Made by a program: the position numbers and the translations under genes. Below the pieces are notes generated by a model that saw only the letters and a program-made list of their open reading frames with translations, had not been told where the DNA came from and did no database searches. From NCBI GenBank assembly GCA_919903585.1, contig CAKKST010000415.1:1-21704 (forward strand): DNA of 21,704 nt, read 5' to 3'. The stretch comes from Nitrospiria bacterium. Its GTDB lineage: Bacteria; Nitrospirota; CAKKRA01; 9FT-COMBO-42-15. This document shows, in pieces, positions 6,761 to 12,179 of this stretch; position 1 is the stretch's first letter, and every line of letters starts with the position of its first letter.

Positions 6761-8494
6761 TTATTGTTTTATCCCCATCTCCATCTTATTTATAATCCCT
6801 TTCACCTTCTCAACAAACCCTTCTGTCTTCATCTCCTTCATCTGCACAAGATCATTCCTTGCTGGATGGCTGAGCACATCCTCAAGTGCGGCGCCCTTTT
6901 TAAGCATTGCGTCAAGCTCTTTATAATACAACAGGAATGCCTTAAGCATCCAGTACTGCTTTGCAGGCGGGCAGAAGGCATCTGTCTCTGAAAAGGCATT
7001 CTGCCTTAAAAACTCCTCCCTTATCATCCTCGCCACCTCAAGTATAATCCTCTCTGAATCAGGTATGGCGTCTATTCCAACAAGCTGGACGATCTCTGAA
7101 AGCCCCTCCTCCTTTTGTAAAAGGAGCATAAGCTCCTGCCTGAGGATATTCCAGTCCTCGGCAATATTTTCTTTATACCACTCCTGCAGGTACTCTATAT
7201 AAAGGCTGAAGCTTCTCATCCAGTTAACAGCAGGGAAGTGCCTCCTGTGGGCAAGGTCTGCATCAAGCGCCCACAATGCGCCTGCAATACGCATTGATGC
7301 CTGTGTTACAGGCTCTGAGAAATCACCGCCAGGCGGCGATATGGCAGAGACTATTGAGATTGAGCCAAATCTCTCATCCTTGCCGAGGCATCTTATCCTC
7401 CCCCCGCGTTCATAAAAGTTAGCAAGCCTCGTTGCCATATATGTTGGATAGCCCTCCTCACCCGGCATCTCCTCTAAACGGGATGATATCTCACGAAGCG
7501 CCTCTGCCCAACGTGAAATACTGTCTGCCATCAAGGCTACATTATAGCCCATGTCCCTGTAATACTCTGCAATGGTAATCCCTGTATAAATTGATGCCTC
7601 ACGCGCTGCAACAGGCATGTTGGATGTATTTACTATGAGGACTGTCCTCTTCATCAGGGGAAGCCCTGTGTATGGGTCAACAAGTTCTGGAAACTCAGTT
7701 AGCACCTCTGTCATCTCATTCCCGCGCTCACCGCAGCCGACATATATAATAATATCTGCATTTGCATACTTGGCGAGGGTCTGCTCAGCCACTGTCTTGC
7801 CTGTGCCAAAGCCGCCGGGGACAATGGCAGTGCCGCCCATGGCAATGGGGAATAAGGTATCAAAGACACGTTGCCCTGTTATGAATGGAATCTTTGGATA
7901 GAGTTTTTCTTTAAACGGCCTCGGCGTCCTCACAGGCCAGCGCTGCATCAGTGTAAGTTTCCTCCCGTCCTCAAACACAGCCGCTGTATCAACAACACTT
8001 AACCCGCCTTCCTTTATCTCCCTAATCACACCGGAAATACCCGGCGGCGCAAGTATCTTATGTATAATATTCTCTGTCTCCTGAATAAGGCCGATAACAT
8101 CTCCTTCATTAACCATATCACCCTTTTTAACAGCGGCCTTAAAATCCCACTTCTTATCCCTTTGAAGCGCTGGGACAACAATACCCCTCGTTATAAAATC
8201 ACCCTGACCCTCATAGATGTGATACAGCGGCCTCTGCACACCGTCAAATACAGTTGAAAGCAGCCCCGGCCCGAGTTCTGCAAGGAGCGGCTCACCTGCG
8301 CTTATCACATCCTCGCCGAGAGAGAGGCCTGTGGTGTCCTCATATACCTGCATGGTTGCTGTGTCACCTTCCAGACGGACTATCTCGCCGAGCAGGCCGA
8401 GGCTGCCCACGATAACCCTGTCATACATCTTTGCCCCTCGCATACCCTTTGCAACCACAGTCGGGCCTGATACTTTTATGATAGAGCCTTTCAT
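6761..8494 (-). CDS. atpA: A/V-type ATPase subunit A (catalytic)
   Basis: Subunit A hydrolyses or makes ATP in the A3B3 head. With the start at the ATG at 8494 the protein has 577 residues, the usual size. MKGSIIKVSGPTVVAKGM is the typical N-terminus. The A-subunit-specific insert covers about residues 110-190. The P-loop GGFGTGKT is at 227-234 and the catalytic glutamate in GCGERGNEM at E256. Later motifs include NTSNMPVAAREASIYTGITIAEYYRDMGYNVALMADSISRWAEALREIS and PPGGDFSEPVTQ. A GGAG (8504-8507) lies 9 bases before this start. The open frame continues to 8722, but the extra residues translate a palindromic repeat and overlap atpF, so I reject them. Confidence 0.97.
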   Translation of the reverse strand: MKGSIIKVSGPTVVAKGMRGAKMYDRVIVGSLGLLGEIVRLEGDTATMQVYEDTTGLSLGEDVISAGEPLLAELGPGLLSTVFDGVQRPLYHIYEGQGDFITRGIVVPALQRDKKWDFKAAVKKGDMVNEGDVIGLIQETENIIHKILAPPGISGVIREIKEGGLSVVDTAAVFEDGRKLTLMQRWPVRTPRPFKEKLYPKIPFITGQRVFDTLFPIAMGGTAIVPGGFGTGKTVAEQTLAKYANADIIIYVGCGERGNEMTEVLTEFPELVDPYTGLPLMKRTVLIVNTSNMPVAAREASIYTGITIAEYYRDMGYNVALMADSISRWAEALREISSRLEEMPGEEGYPTYMATRLANFYERGGRIRCLGKDERFGSISIVSAISPPGGDFSEPVTQASMRIAGALWALDADLAHRRHFPAVNWMRSFSLYIEYLQEWYKENIAEDWNILRQELMLLLQKEEGLSEIVQLVGIDAIPDSERIILEVARMIREEFLRQNAFSETDAFCPPAKQYWMLKAFLLYYKELDAMLKKGAALEDVLSHPARNDLVQMKEMKTEGFVEKVKGIINKMEMGIKQ

Positions 8495-8513
8495 GTCGCT
8501 TCGCTCCACACTA

Positions 8514-8613
8514 ATATTTCCCCACCCTTGATGGGAGGGGATAAAGGGGAGGGTGAAACAATCTATAAGCCACCCCCACCCTAACCCTCCCCCATCAAGG
8601 GGGAGGGAAATTT
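8514..8613. repeat. G-rich double-hairpin repeat between atpF and atpA
   Basis: CCCTCCCCC (8585-8593) and GGGGGAGGG (8599-8607) form a perfect stem around ATCAA. A second, less perfect hairpin (CCCACCCTTGATGGGAGGGG, 8521-8540) lies towards atpA. The two halves are roughly mirror images, with TTTCC and GGAAA ends. The element fills most of the 143-base junction. Confidence 0.7.
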
Positions 8614-8637
8614 GGAATCTGTAATTCAGACTTTTAT

Positions 8638-8967
8638 TTACCTTCTTATCTTCAAATGATACCCAATTGCCCTTCTTATCAATCGCACAACATACTCCTC
8701 CGGCGGCGCTGCCTCTTTCCACTTCTTTATAGAAGGAAAGGGAAATACAATCGGATGCTCGCCCCTCTCAATCCTCTTTTTCACCCTTTCAGAAAAATTC
8801 TCAAGGAACTCCTCATTAAGCGCTATGATCCCGATGTTCTTATTAGCAAGAAGCTCTAATAATTCCCTCTCTGCCTCAAACGGAGAGGCTGCTTCATGCA
8901 CCTCAAGGCCTGCAAGCCTGAAACCTGCGGCAGTCTCATTATCTGTTAGAACCACAACACGAGGCAT
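8638..8967 (-). CDS. atpF: A/V-type ATPase subunit F (central stalk)
   Basis: Subunit F is a small Rossmann-like protein bound to the D shaft, and it modulates catalysis. The 109 residues (usual for the family) begin MPRVVVLTDNETAAGFRLAGLEVHEA, the standard opening strand and D-x-x-x-G-FRLAG motif. IGIIALNEEFLENFSERVKKRIE follows, then the proline-rich HPIVFPFPS segment. It sits between atpC and atpA, as in other A-type operons. The only Shine-Dalgarno-like sequence (GGAGG, 8978-8982) is 10 bases upstream and lies inside the adjacent G-rich repeat. Confidence 0.94.
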   Translation of the reverse strand: MPRVVVLTDNETAAGFRLAGLEVHEAASPFEAERELLELLANKNIGIIALNEEFLENFSERVKKRIERGEHPIVFPFPSIKKWKEAAPPEEYVVRLIRRAIGYHLKIRR

Positions 8968-8975
8968 AGTATCAC

Positions 8976-9094
8976 ACCCTCCCCCTCACCCCCTCCCATC
9001 AAGGGAGGGGGAAACTTTGTAGGGGCGACGCATGCGTCGCCCTTACAAAAATACAATCCCCTCTCCCCTTGCGGGAGAGGGTTAGGGTGAGGGG
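8976..9094. repeat. Composite of three palindromes between atpC and atpF
   Basis: Three hairpins of different classes follow one another. CCCCCTCCC/GGGAGGGGG (8989-8997, 9003-9011) encloses ATCAA. A 28-bp GTAGGGGC-class palindrome at 9019-9046 has one mismatched pair. CCTCTCCC/GGGAGAGG (9060-9067, 9073-9080) is followed by GTTAGGGTGAGGGG. Together they fill nearly the whole 133-base junction. This suggests a hot spot of successive insertions. Confidence 0.75.
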
Positions 9095-9100
9095 AATAAT

Positions 9101-10144
9101 TTAGATTACCACCATCTTCCTCAGCCTTTCATCAGGGACCTCTGCCCACTTACCGCGGAGTATTAACCTGAGGTTTATCACCTCATTAATCTTCCTCCAG
9201 ATAAAACCAATGATAAGTGAGATGTCCAATGGATCAGATAAGGAAAGGGCAATTGCCCTGTTTAATATGCCGATCTCAAGCCTCCTCTCCATTTCAGGGA
9301 GGTCGGATATTATAGATAGCTCATCTTTTTTTATTTTGAATTGCTTTCTTAAGGGAATAGTATTTAATAGACTCAGGGCATCCATTATGCCCTTTTCATT
9401 TATCACCATCTGATACAATTCCTTTGTAAACATCTCACCGTTATCAATAAAATACCCATCAGCATAGATTGCAAGGTCCTTTTCCTTTACTATCCTCAGG
9501 GCTGTAATTATATTAAGCATATCTATCTGGGATGTAAGAACCTTATAAACATAATAACCGCTCTTTTTCTTCTTACTTAATTTTTTAAAGGAATCATCAA
9601 AATAAAATTTCTCAAGCCTTAATTCAATAGCAGATATATCCCCGCTCTTTTTATATCCCTCCATGCCCTCAAGGATTAAATGCCCATATGGAGAACCCCA
9701 TGTGCTCAGAAGGACGCCGACATCTCTTATATCCTCCCGCAGGGTAAGCTCTTTTAATAATGGTTCAGAAAATACCCCAGTAGGGATCAGAAGCGGCATT
9801 ATATCCTCAGAAACCTTATTAATATGCTTACCCCTCAATATGGTCTTTATGTTATACACATCCCATCGGCCAAGGAGTATGGCAAGCAGATACTTTATCC
9901 TCTTATCAGCCATTTCATATATCTTTTTAAATGTATCTGAAAGGTCTCGTCTTAACGCCTCCTCACCTGCATTTATATCCGCCTTTTCAATACTGCCGAT
10001 AAATCTGCCATAGACAGAATTAAAAAGAAACTGAATCACTGAGGCAGGGTCCTTCATTAAAAATAATTCCTCATAATCAGCAGGCTTAAACAGGCGGCCC
10101 TTCATGCCCCTTACACGGGCATTTATGTAGGAATAGTCAGGCAT
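9101..10144 (-). CDS. atpC: A/V-type ATPase subunit C (rotor-to-membrane adaptor)
   Basis: Subunit C (d in eukaryotes) is the funnel-shaped adaptor joining the D/F shaft to the K ring. The 347-residue, largely helical protein opens with DYSYINARVRGMKGRLF, the typical start of the family. It contains DVYNIKTILRGK (about residues 94-105) and ends with NLRLILRGKWAEVPDERLRKMVV, both family hallmarks. The start at 10144 has GGAG 5 bases upstream and overlaps the end of atpE by 22 bases, the only junction of the ATPase cluster without a repeat. This call rests on the family signatures and on position between E and F. Confidence 0.94.
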   Translation of the reverse strand: MPDYSYINARVRGMKGRLFKPADYEELFLMKDPASVIQFLFNSVYGRFIGSIEKADINAGEEALRRDLSDTFKKIYEMADKRIKYLLAILLGRWDVYNIKTILRGKHINKVSEDIMPLLIPTGVFSEPLLKELTLREDIRDVGVLLSTWGSPYGHLILEGMEGYKKSGDISAIELRLEKFYFDDSFKKLSKKKKSGYYVYKVLTSQIDMLNIITALRIVKEKDLAIYADGYFIDNGEMFTKELYQMVINEKGIMDALSLLNTIPLRKQFKIKKDELSIISDLPEMERRLEIGILNRAIALSLSDPLDISLIIGFIWRKINEVINLRLILRGKWAEVPDERLRKMVVI

Positions 10145-10725
10145 AATTCTCCGAAAAGAAACTTGTTTAGCTCAAGTATCAACTCAGGTTTTATCTTTTC
10201 AAGACGGGAATTAAGGGTATTTTTTACTACTACTGCGCCGTCACTTGTAATAAGCTCAAGGCCTGCCATTTTCCTATTACCCTTAACAGCCTCCAGTTTA
10301 ACTGTGGTATCAGGGAAAAATCTTTTAAAAAGTTCCGTCTCATCCTCATCAATTAAAACCCTTGTCTCGCCATTTACATCTCTTAAAGCCTCTTTGCACA
10401 ACTTTTCAAAGACAGAAGGATAATCCTTGCCATTCTTTATCTCTAAAAATCTCTCGCATGCCCTATTAAAAATATCCTCAATAACCTCATACCTTGCCCG
10501 TATTACCCTGCCGCCTGCCTCTATCCTCGCCCTGTTTATAATTGCCGTAGACGCCTTTTTAATATCAGAGTCTATTTTGGCAAGATACTCCTGCTTCTGC
10601 CGCCCTGCCTCCCTTTCGGCATTTTTAATTATCTCTTCAGCATCAGCCCTCGCCTTCTCAATTATCTGCTCGCACTGGTATTTTCCATCCTTTAAAAGGG
10701 CATTTATCAGGTCTTCGTAGGGCAT
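10123..10725 (-). CDS. atpE: A/V-type ATPase subunit E (peripheral stalk)
   Basis: Subunit E pairs with subunit G/H to form the peripheral stalk holding the head still. The 200-residue protein has an N-terminal Ala/Glu/Lys-rich coiled coil (about residues 15-75, EQIIEKARADAEEIIKNAEREA). A globular C-terminal domain follows, with the family motif GLELITSDGAVVVKNTLNSRLEKIKPELILEL. I start it at the ATG at 10725, where GAGG (10732-10735) has 6-base spacing; the adjacent ATG at 10728 is possible. The frame runs open to 10788, but that part reads the upstream palindrome. The partner stalk gene (G/H) is missing from the cluster. Confidence 0.93.
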   Translation of the reverse strand: MPYEDLINALLKDGKYQCEQIIEKARADAEEIIKNAEREAGRQKQEYLAKIDSDIKKASTAIINRARIEAGGRVIRARYEVIEDIFNRACERFLEIKNGKDYPSVFEKLCKEALRDVNGETRVLIDEDETELFKRFFPDTTVKLEAVKGNRKMAGLELITSDGAVVVKNTLNSRLEKIKPELILELNKFLFGELCLTIPT

Positions 10726-10755
10726 CATAAACCTCGTAGAAAGTTGCAGAGTTAA

Positions 10756-10839
10756 TGTAGGCACGAATTTATTCGTGCAAAATAGCACGGTTTAAACTGT
10801 GCCTACAAGTGTAGGGGCGAACGGCCGTTCGCCCCTACA
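10756..10839. repeat. Tandem palindromes between atpK and atpE
   Basis: GTAGGCAC (10757-10764) is mirrored by GTGCCTAC (10799-10806). They enclose two small hairpins, GCACGAAT/ATTCGTGC (10761-10768, 10771-10778) and GCACGGTTTAAACTGTGC (10785-10802). Next to them is a perfect 30-bp palindrome (10810-10839) of the GTAGGGGCG class. The element lies just upstream of the atpE ribosome binding site. Confidence 0.8.
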
Positions 10840-10853
10840 TAAGGGAGAGGGAG

Positions 10854-10925
10854 CAGAGTTGAAGAGTTAAAGGGTAAAAAGTATTAGAGTTAATGACTCC
10901 TCAACTCTTAAACTCGCTAACTCCT
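10854..10925. repeat. GAGTTA-type imperfect inverted repeat after atpK
   Basis: AGAGTTGAAGAGTTAAAGGG (starting near 10855) is answered by an imperfect inverse around 10891-10910 (TTAATGACTCCTCAACTC), and the short unit AACTC/GAGTT recurs several times. It borders the stop of atpK and could form a weak 3' hairpin in that transcript. It is another sequence class beside the G-rich palindromes. Confidence 0.4.
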
Positions 10926-11144
10926 TTACTTTAAAAATAGTATAATCATCACTGCAACTACAAAGCCGAGGATGACCATTGTCTCAGGGATGGCAAGGAG
11001 GATGATAATTGTTCCACCTACTTCTGGTTTTTCTGCCATTGCCCCTGCGCCGGCAGTCCCTATCTTTGACTGGGCCCATGCAGTGGCAATTGCGGGTATG
11101 GCAATAGCTAATGCAGCAGCAAAGGCAATCAGTACGGTTTCCAT
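10926..11144 (-). CDS. atpK: A/V-type ATPase subunit K (membrane rotor ring, c subunit)
   Basis: Subunit K forms the membrane ring that carries ions. The 72-residue protein is a two-helix hairpin (about residues 3-24 and 44-71) joined by the polar GTAGAGAMAEKPEVGG loop. E54 in LAIPETMVILGF is the ion-carrying carboxylate. This is the short single-hairpin form rather than the four-helix form of enterococcal NtpK. Whether it moves H+ or Na+ cannot be decided by eye. The start at 11144 has a strong AAGGAGG (11151-11157) at 6-base spacing; the frame continues to 11183 without support. It is the first gene of the cluster. The usual upstream genes for subunits G/H and I are absent. Confidence 0.95.
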   Translation of the reverse strand: METVLIAFAAALAIAIPAIATAWAQSKIGTAGAGAMAEKPEVGGTIIILLAIPETMVILGFVVAVMIILFLK

Positions 11145-11165
11145 AAATGTCCTCCTTATAAGAAA

Positions 11166-11258
11166 TAAAAAATTAAACATCAAAAATCAAAATCAAGGAA
11201 TTTCCTTCATTTTAATTTTTGCTTTGCCACTTTGATTTTTTATCTTTGCATTTTAATT
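11166..11258. repeat. AT-rich repeat, copy 1 (upstream of atpK)
   Basis: Left part ATCAAAAATCAAAATCAAGG is followed, in mirror sense, by TTTTAATTTTTGC and TTTGATTTTTTATC. The same vocabulary, including AATCAAAAT.AAGGAAT, recurs at 17460-17560, and looser versions at 18867-18983. It lies in the leader between the predicted promoter and the atpK ribosome binding site. Low complexity makes the boundaries uncertain. Confidence 0.5.
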
Positions 11259-11275
11259 ATTTATAGGTTTATAAT
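11246..11275 (+). promoter_or_regulatory. Predicted promoter for the stress protein / P-type ATPase pair
   Basis: A perfect TATAAT (11270-11275) lies 18 bases after TTGCAT (11246-11251), which matches only three of six -35 positions. Transcription would start about 57 bases before the gene at 11339. Its -10 overlaps the -10 of the opposing ATPase promoter almost completely, so the two may exclude each other. Confidence 0.4.
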
Positions 11276-11299
11276 AGCTTACCATTTTAATAAAGTCAA
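11271..11299 (-). promoter_or_regulatory. Predicted sigma-70 type promoter for the ATPase operon
   Basis: On the minus strand, TTGACT (11294-11299) and TATTAT (11271-11276) are separated by exactly 17 bases; each matches five of six consensus positions. Transcription would start near 11264, leaving a leader of about 120 bases before atpK. The position, in the gap between divergent genes, supports it. Confidence 0.6.
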
Positions 11300-11338
11300 A
11301 CATTTTACCCACCCACCCATTTTAAGAGGGCTGCCATT

Positions 11339-12175
11339 ATGTACAAAAAAATATTAATGGCTGTTGACGGCTCCTTTAATGCAGAGGCAGCAGGCAGATA
11401 CGCAATAGCCATTGCCTCGGCATGCAGGGCAAAGCTCTATATCGTCTCTATCATCCCGCCAAAGATGCACGAAAAAGATATAAAAGGCGCCGAGGAGTCA
11501 GTTGAAAGGATTATTGAAGAGGCAAGAAAACACGACCTTGATGTTCGGCCAATAATAGAAGAAGGCGCTGTTGTCCCTGTCATCTCGGAGATTGTAAGAA
11601 GGGAAAAGATTGAACTTGCAATAGCCGCTGCGAGATCCGAACATGTAGAGCAGAGATTCTTTGTACGTACTGTATCGCGGGAACTGATACGGCTGCTTCC
11701 ATGCTCTGTTATTATAATCAGGGTTGTTAACCCGGGCAAGATGGCATATCCGAGGGATATACTGGTTCCAATAATAGGCAGCGAATATGACCTCTCTGAA
11801 AAGGTATTTCTTACTGCAAGGCTTGCAAGATATTATAAGGCAAAGGTCATAGTCCTCCATTTAAAAAGGTCAATAACCACATTGTTCAAAAAGGGCATGA
11901 TTAAAGATGCAGCCGAGGGAGAGGCTGAAAATATAGAAGAGACAAAATCCTTTATTGAGCATCTCAAGAGGTTTAAGGTGTATCCAAAGACCCGTGTATC
12001 ATATTTTATAAAGGCAAGCCGTGCAATATCAATGGAGGCAGCGGCAAAGAGGCACGATTTGATTATCCTCGGTGCAACTAAAAGAAGTCTCATTAGCCAG
12101 TTGATACGGGGCAATCCGGTTGAAGAGGTTTTGAGAAGAACGCCATGCGATTTGATGATACTCAAGCCAAAGTAA
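11339..12175 (+). CDS. Tandem universal stress protein (two UspA domains)
   Basis: The 278 residues contain two UspA folds, about 1-135 and 140-278. Each starts with a typical first strand (YKKILMAVDGSFNAEAAGRYAIAIA; YPRDILVPIIGSEYDLSEKVFLTARLA) and ends in a strand of the CSVIII or CDLMIL type. The ATP-binding loop of the second domain is degenerate: G245-A-T-K248 ... G258-N, where ATP-binding members usually have G-x-x-G-(9x)-G-S/T. The first domain also lacks a clear loop, so nucleotide binding is uncertain. UspA domains often accompany ion transporters. Here the P-type ATPase gene begins 4 bases after the stop, suggesting a regulatory partner. GAGGG (11326-11330) lies 8 bases before the start. 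Confidence 0.9.
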   Translation: MYKKILMAVDGSFNAEAAGRYAIAIASACRAKLYIVSIIPPKMHEKDIKGAEESVERIIEEARKHDLDVRPIIEEGAVVPVISEIVRREKIELAIAAARSEHVEQRFFVRTVSRELIRLLPCSVIIIRVVNPGKMAYPRDILVPIIGSEYDLSEKVFLTARLARYYKAKVIVLHLKRSITTLFKKGMIKDAAEGEAENIEETKSFIEHLKRFKVYPKTRVSYFIKASRAISMEAAAKRHDLIILGATKRSLISQLIRGNPVEEVLRRTPCDLMILKPK

Positions 12176-12179
12176 TTAT

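Noticed and set aside
8495..8722. N-terminal extension of the atpA frame by 76 residues
   Set aside because: It translates the G-rich repeat, overlaps atpF and lacks family similarity; MKGSIIKVSGPTV at 8494 is the conserved start.
8976..9094. CRISPR-like repeat array
   Set aside because: The units are palindromes of different sequence, there are no regularly spaced identical repeats with unique spacers, and no cas gene is present.
10726..10788. Longer atpE reading from 10788
   Set aside because: The added residues come from the palindrome upstream, and a GAGG site fits the start at 10725.
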